This document shows positions 9,836 through 21,535 of a stretch of 64,000 nucleotides of DNA, piece after piece (position 1 is the stretch's first letter; each line of letters begins with the position of its first letter). Source of the DNA: Nicotiana tabacum (Eukaryota > Streptophyta > Magnoliopsida > Solanales > Solanaceae); assembly GCF_000715075.1 (NCBI RefSeq), contig NC_134103.1:73347519-73411518 (forward strand), in the 5' to 3' direction. The notes under the pieces are model-generated. The model did not search any database. It had not been told where the DNA came from and saw nothing but the letters and a program-made list of their open reading frames with translations. The translations under genes and the position numbers were made by a program.

Positions 9836-12656
9836 TTATTTCCTTTTGGGAGCATTCCTACAAGATCTTTTGTTATGCCCTTCTACTCCGTAGTTACCAC
9901 ATGAAACCTTGTACTTTTTTGCATTTACTTAATCATAAGGTTTGTATCTTTGTTTTTGAGGTCTCCCTGACTGCCTTTTCCCGGTAGGTGGCTTTACAAC
10001 TTCTTCAACTATATGTTGTGGCACATTCCATTTGCTTTCGTCAGGCAGCGGGTCTACTGGTATTTCATAAATCTGTAGAAGGCTCTCCCTTGTGTAATAA
10101 GGAGAACAATAGTTTTCATAAGACTCGTTCCTGTGCCTCAAAGCCGCCAAAGTATGTGCAAAAGGAAGTTAATCAAGCTGGAATTGTCCACAACTACATC
10201 TATTATTTTGAAGACAAACAATGAAGCGCTTCACACTATCTATCACATTATGGGTGTAATCTATTGAAGCCCTCACCTGCAATTTTATTACAAACACACA
10301 ACAAGTTGTCAGCAATAGATACAAAATAAAATAACTACAATTATACAACAAATTTTCTACAATTAACAATATATATTTAGTTTGATGGAATCAATGATCT
10401 GATGTTATTGGCTATAACTTACTCTCATCTTCTGCGATAATGTCCTGTTGTCTTCCAATTCTTTGTTATATTTTTTCCCAAGGTATGTTAACGTACCCTT
10501 TGCATTCAATAACTTTTCATTAGTCCAATGTTCAAGAAGAATCCTCATGTACTCTAATAGTTCTACTACATGCAACTCTCTTGCATCTTTGGTTACCGTA
10601 TTCAATGACTCTGCAATGTTTGATGTCATCGTCCACGTTCTGTTCACCTTAGCATGTACCCGAGACCATTTGTGATAGCCAATATCGTATAGGTATGTTT
10701 TAACACGTGTGTCGATCTCTTCAATCTTTGACATTCTTTCATTAAATTCATCAAGCGTATATGATCTTGCCGTGGCAAAGTACAATTCGCTTATCTTTAG
10801 ATAACCCTTCTTGAACTTTGACCTTACATTTTTCCAAATATGCCACATGCAAGCATAATGTGGTATGTCGGTATAAACAATAGATGTTGCCTTCAAGATA
10901 CTCTCATTCCGGTCCGAAACAACACACATATTTGGTTTTTTACCATATGCATGTTTGAATTGCTAAAAAAACACCTCCATGATGCGTCATATTCTGAATC
11001 AACAACGGCGTATGCTAGTGGTAATATGCTACCTATCACACATGTGGCAAAAAAAAATTCAATTTCTATAATAAAACTTGAGAATATAAAAAAATATAGT
11101 CTCAAAAATAACTTTATAACAATATTTTTACTATTAATCTACATTACCTGTTGCATCCATTGTGCTAGTTATTAGCATGATTCCCCTATATGCCGATTTC
11201 AAGAAGGTGCCATAAACTATTACAACTGACCTACAATGCTCCCAACCTTTGATGGAAGTACTAAGTACAATAAATGCATACAAGAAACAGTCATCTTCAG
11301 TCTTCTGCAATTTCACTACGGACCCCAGGTAAGTCTTCTCATGAATATACAAATAACTCGGCAAGCGACTGTAGGAATCAACAAGATGACCTCTCAAAAA
11401 TTCCAAAGCCTTTTACCTTGCTCTCCAAGTTTGCATGTATGTTAAGTTCACACCATGATCCGACAACATATCAGTTTGTATGTCTTTTGGTATGTATATT
11501 ATCTTAGGATTCGTATATTTTCGCATCACCATGCTGCCAACTAGCATGGTAGTAGGTTTGCGTTGTGTTGTCCATCAAAGAGCATATATGCAACCTGTTG
11601 AATTTTCGAACCTTGAACAATGCTGATTCATTTATGCTGGTAGACTTGAAGTGCCACGTACAATTATTCCCAACACATACGAGGCATTAGTTACATAATA
11701 AAAATAATTTAAAAAATATTATGCAAATTGTAGCTACAAAATACGAGGCTGTTTATGCACAAAAACTTATCTTAAACAATTTGTATATAATTTATATACA
11801 AAAAAACTACAACTTATACACAATATGAATTTGACAAATAAAATATTCCTACCTTCTTGCACTAGACCTTTTCACTCTAAATTGAAACTTATTCATGACA
11901 GAATAGTACTTCATTGTACTGACAATTATTTGCTTGTCTTGGTTAACTTGGCCTACTTCAATTACATTTGGCGTATGTTCTGTTATGATGATGCCTTCAT
12001 ATTCCACAATTGTCGGAGACGTTTGCATATCAATCAACTTCACTGTTCCTGATACTTCTCCAATTGTGTTGCAATTGCTTTACAATTGTACCACGTTAGT
12101 ATTACGATAATCAGAAGAACCTGCACTCAATTAAAAGTATAACAATTCAGACCTCTGTATATTCATGTGTTCATTATTTGACAGAATGCTTGTAGAGACA
12201 TAACAATTGAACTACATTTGTTATGTAGTAAGATTATAAATAGTTTGTAGTAAAATTATAAAATACTTGAAATTGAAAAAAATATCAGCACTGAAAAAAT
12301 AGAGTAAACCTGCAACTGTGCTCGCATTCGGCATACTGCATTCCAAATCGAAATCACGCACTGTTATATACAACAGATACATTCCTAAGTTTTTGTTTTT
12401 ATTTTTCGTCTCCATATACAGTTGAACTCCCATATCGCTCCGAATTTCAATTGGAGGACAACGTTCATTGACAATGTATTTGATTTCGATGATTTTTGCG
12501 GAGGTATCGATCATTAGATGCTCTGCAATTGCGGGAATTCAATTTACTATAATTTGAATTGTCATTGACTACAATTCCGTCAATATCAAAGTTTTTGTAT
12601 CTCCCAACGCTATCCCACCGATCATTGAGCTGAAGCATAATCGCTAATTTTGACAT
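9836..12656 (-). pseudogene. mudrA-like: mudrA-type Mutator transposase, decayed
   Basis: Transposase of a Mutator-like element. Order on the minus strand: N-terminus (MSKLAIMLQLNDRWDSVG, from 12656), PB1-like region (to about 12310), Mu DNA-binding region with KYYSVMNKFQFRVKRSSARR (near 11850), the FKVRKFN and WRAR..KALEFLRG blocks, the catalytic core (11406-10423), SWIM zinc finger (CSC..., near 10170) and a C-terminal zinc knuckle (near 9870). Introns at 11033-11147 and 10277-10422 still have GT-AG borders and join the reading frame well. Damage: a frameshift near 12530, stops before KALEFLRG, inside the SWIM finger and before the knuckle. The first catalytic Asp is Tyr (VIVYGTFLKS instead of VDGTF); the second (VVSDRNES) is kept. 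The SWIM finger's third Cys reads Phe and the knuckle's second Cys reads Tyr (CGNY). The protein cannot be functional. Confidence 0.85.
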
Positions 12657-13798
12657 TATGTCACGAAATTCAATTCAATTGTAGCTAATTATTTACAATT
12701 ATTTTGTTCAAAACCTTTGTTTATGGAAAATCAGAGGAAACCAGAGAAAACGAAAGAATAGAAGGATACTACAGATATGTTGCCTTGATTATGTTGCGAT
12801 GATAACCAGTTAAAATTTGCGTAATAGAAGGATTCTATAAATATGCTGCCTTCATAATTGGTGCGATGATTGAGTCAGTAAAATCTCTATGCGATCCCAA
12901 AATCTCGCGTCTAAATAAGGAAGACTATCGCAAAAAGGATTCTAGTTTAAACAAATGTATATATTTTGTAGCAAAATCGTGTTCAGGTCGGGTAAATTCA
13001 AAAACATGAACATTTTTCGTAATAAGGTTTCAAATAGTGTATAAGAACGAAAAAATCCAAAATAAAAAATGTTTTGGGTTGCATGGAAGTGATATCTTAA
13101 AGATGAATGTATAGCCTATTAAGGATATTTCAAGAATTGATAGAATACCTTACATTGGTTGCCCAAACAAAAATAAAGAATGCCATACATTGAATCGAGT
13201 CCAAAGGAAGTCCCATATAAAATATTGGTGAGACCAACTTTAAAAATAATTAATTCATTAATTTTAAACAAAAATATATAATAAAATGAAATAACATGAA
13301 GGAAAAGTAAAGAAAATCTTGACAAGTGTGTAACAAGGTTTCAACTCTAGCTCCTTGTACTACACACTCTTTATCTTAATATAACTAGTTTCTTTTGGAA
13401 AAAAAAAAAACAAGGTTTCAACTGTAAATTGCTAGCTGGTCTTACACTTCGACTTTAGGCCTATTTTGCGTATATATTATTTGGACAAATTAGGATATAT
13501 AGCTGCAAGAAGAACATATGTTTTAGTCAATATTATGATGAATTCAAGAATCAACAGTAATAGATTCAATATTCTTTCTTTGCACATAATTCCTGTACTT
13601 GCCTCGAGCTGATCTTTTGGTCAGGTAAGTGTGTATATACGAAAAAAATACTGAACAAAATGCAGTATCAAAATTTTCAAATTGCAATATAATTGGAATC
13701 TTTTTTCTTCCAGGTATAATTGGAAATAAGTCCTTTTACATTTTTTATTCTATAATATTTAACAATAAAAAATATATTTGAATCATATCTAACATTTA
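12657..13798. other. Upstream region of MULE1 transposase and flank
   Basis: 12657-13000 is probably the 5' region of the mudrA-like gene; it holds two similar pieces near 12755 and 12815 (AGAAGGATxCTAxA, ATATGxTGCCTT). From 13100 on I see plain AT-rich DNA and no gene or repeat that I can name. Confidence 0.4.
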
Positions 13799-14251
13799 GG
13801 GTGTATTTTGTACGAAGGAAAATATTTTTTAATTTTTCCATGTTTGGTTGGCTTAAATGTTTTGGAAAATATTTTTCTCATAAACTCATTTTCCTCCAAT
13901 TGGAGGAAAATATTTTCCCTATAAAAAAAAAGAGAAAATATTTTCCAAAACACTTCTTTGACCTTCCTCACCCTATTCTCCATCCCCACCAGCCCCCCAC
14001 ATGAAACATGCGGATTAGGGGGGGGAGGGGGGAGGGAGGGGGAGCACATGAAACATGCGGATTAGGGGGGGGGAAGGGATAAGAAAAGTAGCATAAAAAA
14101 TTATTTTTCTAAAAAATATTTTCTACTCTCTAAACAAACACTAGAAAATATTTTTCGGAAAAGCTTTTCACTCACCAACCAAACATGAAAAAATAAGTGA
14201 TAAAACCACTCATTTTTCAGGAAAATATTTTCCTTCATACCAAACACACCC
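13799..14251. mobile_element. Tourist-like MITE (PIF/Harbinger type)
   Basis: Left terminus GGGTGTATTTTGTACGAAGG and, on the other strand of the right end, GGGTGTGTTTGGTATGAAGG form a good terminal inverted repeat. TTA flanks both sides (13796-13798 and 14252-14254), the expected target duplication. The interior repeats GGAAAATATTTTCC in both orientations and contains a duplicated 30-bp G-rich piece (13998-14072). Confidence 0.85.
14017..14042 (+). other. G-quadruplex-like run
   Basis: Runs of 8, 6, 3 and 5 G separated by single A bases, followed 40 bp later by another run of 9 G. The pattern fits the G3+N1-7 quadruplex rule on the plus strand. It lies inside the Tourist-like MITE. Confidence 0.7.
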
Positions 14252-14319
14252 TTAGAGTTTTTCTCCACCCCAAAAGTCTCTTAATTATTTCATAGATTTT
14301 TCCAAAGAAACTTTTAGAA

Positions 14320-14458
14320 ACCACTATTGTTTAGTGGCTATTAACTTCCTATAGCTACCATATACATATTTACTTCCTATAGCTACCTTTTCAGTTGTTA
14401 TGATAATGTATTCGATGTATTCGCGCTAATCTATTCATTAATACAATAGCAAAAATTG
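14320..14458. mobile_element. MULE2, left piece (terminal region)
   Basis: GTATTCGCGCTAATCTATTC and CATTAATACAATAGCAA match in layout the sequence at 28130-28175 (GTATTCGCGCCATGTATTC, CATGAATACAGTAACGA) just past the LTR element. TAGTGGCTATTAACTTCC and TATAGCTACC look like the end region of a Solanaceae Mutator-like element. The exact left border is not visible. Confidence 0.5.
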
Positions 14459-15136
14459 TGTAACGATCCGACTAGTCATTTCGAGTTCTAGCGCGTTGTT
14501 CAGAAGTTTGAGGCCTTGAGTAGCTTCACTTCAGGTATTATGACTTGTACGTGTGGTCAGAATTGAATTTCGGGAAGTTCGGAGGTGATTTAGAAAGAAA
14601 ATTCTAAATTCGGAAGCTTTAAGTTGGAAGTGTTAATTTTTGAGTAAACGACCTCAAAATCGGGATTTGAAGGTTCCAATAGGTTCGTATGATGATTTCG
14701 GACTTGGGCGTATGTCCGGGAGCATTTCGGCGCCTATTATGGAAAGTTGGCATTTTGAAAGTTCTAGAATTTCATAAGTTTGGTTTGAAGTGGATTTTGA
14801 TTTTATCGATATCCGTTTGGAGTTATGAGCCTTGGAATAGGTTCGTATCGTAATTTGAGACTTGTGCGTAAAGTTTGGCATCATTCCAGAATGTTTAAGT
14901 ATGATTTGGACGCGTTCGGCGAAGTTTGAATGTTGAAAGTTGAAAGGAAGGTTTCAATCGTCGATTCGTAATTTTTATGTTGTTTGGTCTGATTTGAGGC
15001 CTCGAGATGGTTCGTGTTATCCTTGGGGCTGGTTGGTGTGACTGGACGGGGTTCCCGGGGCCTCGGGTGAGTTCCAGGGTGGTTTCGGATCATTTCTTCA
15101 TATTTTGCTGCTGCTGTTGCTGGTTCTGGTGTCGTT

Positions 15137-15470
15137 CATCGCGAACACGTAGGTGTAACCGCGTTCGCGAAGAGAGATTTTGGCTGCTGGATTTTTGTGC
15201 TTCGTGTTCGCGACCGAGGGCACACGTTCACGAAAGTTCGAGGAGCACAGCAACACATTCGCAATTGGGGCATCGCGTTTGCGAAAGGGGAAACTAGGCC
15301 TGGGAGATTTTAGCCTTCGCGTTCGCGGAAGGTGCACCGCGTTCGCGAAGGTTCGCTTTGTAAAGCATCGCATTCGCGAGATTTGGCACGCGTTCGTGAA
15401 GGTCAGTTTTGGAACTTAAGCTGGTAGTGCTCCGCAAACGCGATGGACTTGCCGCGTTCGTGAAAAAGGT
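15137..15470 (+). repeat. GCG/CGC palindrome island in LTR
   Basis: Around a dozen degenerate copies of CGCGTTCGCGAA (several containing the palindrome TCGCGA) spaced about 20-35 bp apart, in a much more AT-rich LTR. The copy in the right LTR (25871-26190) is clearly the same array. Confidence 0.85.
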
Positions 15471-16640
15471 CGGACTGGCAGTGTTCTTTTAAAAATCGGG
15501 GGTTTGGCTCATTTTCACTTTATTTCTTCCATGGGAGCCGACTTTGGAGTGCCATTTTCATCATCTATTATGGGGTAAGAAATTTCTTTTCATTGTGAGT
15601 TAAATACATGAATTATACATGGATTGGAACATGGAAATTGGTGGAAATTGAGAGATTTTGAAGAAAACCTAAAATTTGGTATGTTTGAAATTTTACCACG
15701 AAATTGGACATGGAATTTAGGATAAATTATATATTTGAGTTCGTGGCGTTATGGGTAAAGTTTATCTTCAAGAAGTTTTGGAATCTGGGCACGTGAGCCC
15801 GAGGGTTGACTTTGTTGACTTTTCGAGCGGAGTTGAGAATGATTACAAATTGTTAAATTATGCGTATTGGAGTATATTTTGATTAAATTGCACCTTGTTT
15901 GACTAGTTTTGGATCGATGAGCATTGGTTTGAGGTGTTAGAGAGGCGTTGGAGCCGGTTATGGAACTTCGGAGCGAGGTAAGTCTCCTGTCTAACTTTGT
16001 GAGGGGGAAACTACCCATAGGCGATGTAATTATTATGTGCTATTAGTTGTGGGTGCTACATACGCACGAGGTGATGAGAGTCCGTACGTAGCTAAAACAT
16101 ATTTATGTCGGGGTAGACTTAGGACTTTACCATGTAATATTTAAAATATTTGAATTCTTTATGTTGGCTTAATTAATTGAAATTATAATTGAACTTGATT
16201 TAGAAATATGTAAATATATATTAGGCCGAGCTTTATTACCATGAGTTACTGGCAAGTTATTTGAGAAACGGTAAAGGTTATACTCACATTGTGTTCATAT
16301 ACTGTACTGTAAGCTCGTGTATCGTAATTCGATAATTCCTTTCCTTTCTTGTAGAGCGGGCCGAACACCTCGGCATGATTATGTACCACACTTTTATGGC
16401 AGCGGACCATTTGCCTCGGCAATATAATAGACACATCTATAGTTCGTGCCGCTCGACCCTCGACACTGTACACGTTATGAAGGGATCGACCGATCGCCCC
16501 GGCAGTATCATATTTTTTCTAAAATCTGGCCATACGACTTTGGCGTAATCGTGCGTTATATCGCTAACAGTCCGAATATTCACGAGATTTTTCCTTCTAC
16601 TGATGCCTTGCATTTTATATGGTATTTCTTATTTATTTGA

Positions 16641-16907
16641 TTAAGCGGATGTTCCCGCTGATCTTGACTTTACAAATTGTCAGTTTTTGTCTTTTCATAT
16701 GGAGTCTGGCACTTTTCTTGTCTGTTTTGTCTTTATGTGGCCGGTCTTTCTTCCCCTTTTTCTGATCAAAAGAACTTTTGACGCGCTATCGCTATAAAGG
16801 TTACAACCTAGGCATTCAAAAGGAGGGTTATTACATAAAAAAATTACATAAGTGATTAGAGCAATTCCCCTTGCTTTGGAAAGAGTTGACTTCTTCCTGT
16901 GTAGGCA
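16641..16907 (+). other. Segment present only in the 5' LTR
   Basis: About 265 bp between CTTATTTATTTGAT and CACTAGGTATTTTC that has no counterpart in the 3' LTR near 27365. It may be an insertion into the left LTR or a deletion from the right one. I see no terminal repeats or target duplication that would decide it. Confidence 0.7.
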
Positions 16908-17627
16908 CTAGGTATTTTCTAAGCTTTTGAGATAGAATACAAGATGAGAAATTGATATCGTTTAAAGAAATTTTTGGAGATTGTGTTAGGTACAAATTTA
17001 CCTCACTACTACTGTTGTGCTTCTTATCTGTTTATAATTTATCATATTAATTTATTAGACCACTAGTAAGTGTCGATGTCGACCCCTCATTACTACTTCT
17101 CCGGGGTTAAGCTAGATACTTACTAGGTACACGTTGATTTACGTACTCATGTTACACTTCTGCACTAAATGTGCAGGATTCGGCATGTTCATTTGGTGGT
17201 CATCTTGGCGCGTAGGCGCAACTGCTGAGGAGACTTTATGGTGAGCTGCATTTCAGGCTACGCATCGTAGCCCACATAGTCCTCACCGTACATTTACTTT
17301 ATTCTGTCTTATTTATATTTCAGACAGATGTTGTATTATTATTGTTGTACTCCCTAGTAAATGCTCATGCACTTGTTGACACCGAGTTTTGGGATATACT
17401 AGTTGATGCTTATGGTTCTGTATATTATCATCGCCTTTCATTTCTCTTATAAGGTACAATTTTTGTACGTTCCCGTGAATTTAAAAGTGTAAATTTCCTT
17501 CCTTATTAAAATTTATGATTTTGAAAATAATAAAATGAGTAATTAAATTGATCAATCACCGTTGGCTTTCCTGACGGCGGCGTTAGGCGCCATTACGACC
17601 TATAGTGGATTTTGGGTCGTGACAGCT

Positions 17628-17639
17628 TGGTATCAGAGC
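17628..17639 (+). other. Primer-binding site (initiator Met tRNA)
   Basis: TGGTATCAGAGC lies three bases after the end of the 5' LTR and is complementary to the 3' end of plant initiator tRNA-Met, where minus-strand DNA synthesis starts. Confidence 0.9.
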
Positions 17640-18335
17640 TCTAAGTTCACTTGGGTCTCACGAGTCATGAGCAAGTCTAGTATAGTCTTGCGGATTGGTA
17701 CAAAGATGTCTGTACTTAACTTCGAGAGGCCATTAGGGTTATTAGGAGAACTTCATTTCTTGATTTCTCTTCGTGCGATTTGATTCCATTGAAGCTTATG
17801 CCTTCATTTCCTTCCTACTCAATCTTATGCGACATGGAACGCTTGTTATCAATTGGGCATCGAGGAGTTGTAGTGGTACTGCAGACATGGTGCAGGATGT
17901 TTCTATCTGCATATTCTGGCAGGCTATTATCGTCTCCTTGCAGAAGAATGTACTATCGTTTCAGCCCAGTATCTGTATTTCCTTTGGTTTCAAGGCTATG
18001 CATAGATTATTATGATGTTCATGCGTTGTTATCGCACAATATTGGTGTAATGGTAGGGTGCTTGTTTATGTGTCAAGGCAGTGAATGACTCGAAAGGAGG
18101 ATTTGAGGTTCTTAGTGCATGGTTTTGAGGTTCGGTATTTAACTCCAGCGGAGGAAAGGCAATCGAACTATGGATGTTTAGGCTATAGTTGATGGAGTAA
18201 CGAGACTTGATTTTTTTGAGCGTGGTGGAATTCTCATTTGTGATGTGGTGTCGTCGTCCTTGTTTGAATGTATTAAGGTTCGCCGGTGTTATGGTCTTCT
18301 TTGATTTGCCTTCGGGGCAGGGTGTTGTGAAATAG
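17640..18335 (+). other. LARD internal region, left part
   Basis: The first 130 bp (CTCACGAGTCATGAGCAAGT) look like the usual leader after the PBS in Solanaceae Tekay-like elements. After that no gag start or other coding motif appears. The open frames here are short and without domains. Confidence 0.6.
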
Positions 18336-21300
18336 TATCACACCCCAAACTCGGGGAGCGCGACCGGCGCTCAACCGAGAGAACCCAGCCGAGCAAGCCT
18401 GTTAGATTTCCTTCTACCCAAACTCATCCATGAATAAAGAGGAGATGTACTCCATTAATCAAACTCTGAAAAGATTTTATTAATAACTCCCCTTTTCATT
18501 CCCATTAACAACTTCATTCATAATTTCCAAAATATTACGAGTTTATAGAATTAATGAAAACCATGATTTCCAAATACCAACATTTCTAGTTCAATTCCCA
18601 ACATCAAACACAACCCACAACCTGTCTACGAAGCTTCTAAGTACAATAGAAGAGTAATATAGAAATGCCGACAACAAGGCCCCAGCTATACCTCAAAATA
18701 CAGTACATGAGAAACAAAAGATACATGACCCCGAAATGAAGTGGGGCTCATCAAATTAGCTGAAAAGAGTGTAATGCTATCACTGATCAATGCCGCCTGC
18801 TGTAGAACCACCTGCACCCATTAAAGATGCAGCGCCCCCAGCAAAAGGGACATTAGTACTGTCGAATAGCACCAATATGTATAGCTAAAAGTTCTCTTTC
18901 AAAATAGAATGCCCATATAAGAAAAGGCAACACATAGAAATATCAAGTCACAATCAACAATATCCAAATGTCTAGTTAAAACATAATAATTTTTAAAATA
19001 CGAACTTCATATACAATTTTGGTTAGGAGATTATTAGTACCGATATACCACCGTCTTTGTTAGCACGGAGTCCAATCACGCCCGATCGGCTAGGCCATCT
19101 CCCCACAAACAATGTGGTTTGACATGTGATGCGAAAGAAAGTTGTTATCAAGAGTAGTACCACCATGTGAGCAACATGGCGTCCGATCTCCACCCGATTA
19201 GGTAGACCGCCTTCCCACATATGCCGTGTGGGTTGACTTTTCCAATCCACAGTTGTTACTAGTTTCATCCCAATTAAGGGGAATAATATCATAATTTCTC
19301 AAATATTTCAATTTCATCCCAAAATAAGGGAAATAATCACAATCCACCCCTACACCGACATGTGTAGTTTTAGGTGTGGGCCTTATGACTCACCCTTCCT
19401 CGGTTTTGCTAATGATGCTCCCAAAAATATTTTTGATTTGATTTGCACACGGATATAGCATAAATACAATTGTACTCACCTCAACATCTTTCACATTGTA
19501 TAAATTCTCATTAGTATTTCCAGTCATTCACAACGATAATATTTCCTTGGTTCATTTGGCCATTCACAAGATTATTTATTCCTGGCACAATGGCCGTATT
19601 TGATATTCCACATTTTCACCTCTTTCTATTTCAAAGATCACCATCAAATATTAACATATAGAATATTTCAGAAATCATATACTTCAAATCCAACTTCAAA
19701 CACAAATAGTTTCTTCCCAAAGAATGAGGCATACCAACCAACAATAGAAACACACATGAAAAATCATAAACAATCAATACACCATTTATTCTTGCAACAC
19801 TCTTCCCCAGAAATGACAATGTACAATTTCAACACATGAGTATATAGAACTTGAATCATACTGGATATATTTATAAAGCAAAGCATTAGTTAAAGCAGCC
19901 ACTAATGGGCATGAATTGAGTACAAAAGCTCTTAGAAAAATTCTATTTTCCAAATCACTTTTAAAACAGTGGAGTCGAGACTCATTTCATATTCTTTATC
20001 GCATTCTCTCAAATCATTTGCACTACTAGCCAAAATCATAACTTAAATTCTTGGCCTGTTGGCCACACTCTACATCCCCAATTCACTTATTTTACTTCCA
20101 ACCATCTTTATAGATTATCAATAATAAGATATTTCCAATCAAGACTTTAGGTACACATATGAGCAATTATGAGTCTTAAACATATCAAATTTTTCTCACC
20201 CAATTGGTATACTAGTTTTCATTTAAAACACGGCTCAAAGCCACAACATTTTAATACGCAAACCATACTTTGAACATCTATCTTTCGACATAAGGCTCAT
20301 TCGAAATAAACAAGTTTATAGGGAATAACCCGGAATATAGAATTTAGGAATCTTGAGCCAATCATACTTGATCTTACGGAAATATTATGGATATCTATTC
20401 TAAGAGAGAAAGTTTAGCTAACATACCTTCCTTTGAGCTTTCCTTAAATTACTACAATATTCCGAAAATTCTAGCTATCCCAATCTATTTTTAGACATAA
20501 CAAATTTGAACCATAATTAGGAAGATATTCATGGTCTCAACTCATTTGAGCATTTTATCAAACACTAGGTATGCAAATTTAACTACAAGGTTCTTCTACA
20601 AGATTTCCTTCACTCCACAACCCAATCTTTACTTATTTGATCTCAACAATCTTCCCACAAACCTTATTAGTATAAGAATGTATAAATAATACTCTTACAC
20701 CCAAGAATCATACTCCCAATCACCCATCTTTTACCCCAAACTCGAAATTAAAGACTAGGGGTTTGAATCTTACCTCTTAGATGAAGATCTTGTGAGATTT
20801 CTTTGTTGGATTTCAAAGCTTGGGCAAGATCTTGATGAAAAAAATACTTCATCTACTTTCTCTCTCTAGAACACTCTCACTTCTCTCTAAAAACCCTTAG
20901 ATGATTGTCCCAAAATCAGCCCCAAAGCCTATTTATCAAAATGGTCGGGTTATGAAAATAGAAAACTTAACCCTCTGAAATCAGGTCTGCGGTCGCATAA
21001 TGGACTGCAGAATGGCTATGCGGGTCACAAAATGCACTGCAAAATTGGTGCCAAAAACTGGGTTGTACTGGTCCATTCTGCGACCAGTTTGCGGTTGCAT
21101 AACCACTTCTGCGATCGCATAATGGTCGCAAAATCGCATTCTGCCAGCCTTTGGTAATTTGGTCATAACTTCTTGTAGGAGTGTACAAATGATGAACGGT
21201 GTGAAGCATTGGAAACTAGACTCAAAGGACTTTAATTTGATAGGTAGATAATCTCCTAAGTAGTTATAGCTTGGTAGAAGCATGCGTTTGAAGTAGGATC

Positions 21301-21529
21301 TTGTGCGAACTCACTTGAAATTTTATCCCATCATAAAATTTTTAACTTGACTTAGCCTTGGGGCTCTTCTTAGACCATAAACCACTCTTAATGCACAAAT
21401 ACATATATTATCATGGTGAATTAATATTATTCATACAATAGTTCTTGTTTACATATAAAATAATATAATTAGAGCATGTCAACTTTCTTAATAGCGCTTA
21501 AGTACTTCGTAATTTTCCGGGGTGTTACA
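18336..21529 (-). repeat. Solo LTR inserted in the LARD
   Basis: On the minus strand it begins TGTAACACCCCGG and ends GGGGTGTGATA. The same six bases AAATAG lie on both sides (18330-18335 and 21530-21535), giving a target duplication of 5-6 bp. Both ends match the LTR family at 61412-63897. It has a GCG/CGC island (20985-21150), a TATA-like GATAAATA just downstream of it (near 20932), GAGGTAAGA (20776-20768) and a two-copy tandem segment (about 19045-19230). No internal retroelement sequence is present. Confidence 0.85.
20985..21150 (-). repeat. GCG/CGC palindrome island in solo LTR
   Basis: Repeats of the type GCGATCGCATAATGG, CTGCGGTCGCATAATGG and GCGGTTGCATAACC. The core GCGNNCGCATAA is the same as in the related LTR at 61412. 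Confidence 0.8.
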
Positions 21530-21535
21530 AAATAG

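Larger units (their letters stand above)
4790..13100. mobile_element. MULE1: Mutator-like element with linked Ulp1-like gene
   Basis: I infer one element from two genes facing each other: an Ulp1-type protease pseudogene (plus) and a mudrA-type transposase pseudogene (minus), 570 bp apart tail to tail. Mutator-like elements carrying Ulp1-like genes are known from Arabidopsis (Kaonashi/KI-MULE) and melon (CUMULE). The non-coding parts of the whole interval are rich in short motifs such as CTACAATT and AATTGTAG. I could not find terminal inverted repeats or a 9-bp target duplication, so the borders are only estimates. It may belong to a non-TIR MULE class or have lost its ends. Confidence 0.55.
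14459..17624 (+). repeat. 5' LTR of the LARD-like element
   Basis: Starts TGTAACGATCC, ends GTCGTGACA. Modules in order: unique U3 start; GCG/CGC palindrome island (15137-15470, core CGCGTTCGCGAA); TATA-like TTTTAAAAAT (15488); splice-donor-like GAGGTAAGT (15975-15983); a degenerate minisatellite (16350-16500, units with GCxGGxCGxxCxCCTCGGCA); 3' end. It is 249 bp longer than its partner, mainly because of 16641-16907. Confidence 0.9.

Noticed and set aside
10893..11175. Plus-strand open frames over 10840-11175
   Set aside because: They are antisense to exon-intron sequence of the mudrA-like gene, whose minus-strand blocks are clearly recognisable.
4790..13100. Terminal inverted repeats of MULE1
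   Set aside because: I compared the ends near 4.7-4.9 kb with those near 12.7-13.1 kb by eye and found no convincing inverted repeat or 9-bp duplication, so no borders are claimed.
17628..17645. tRNA-like sequence TGGTATCAGAGC
   Set aside because: It is the primer-binding site of the LTR element, complementary to the 3' end of initiator tRNA-Met; no tRNA cloverleaf surrounds it. The same applies to 43571-43588.
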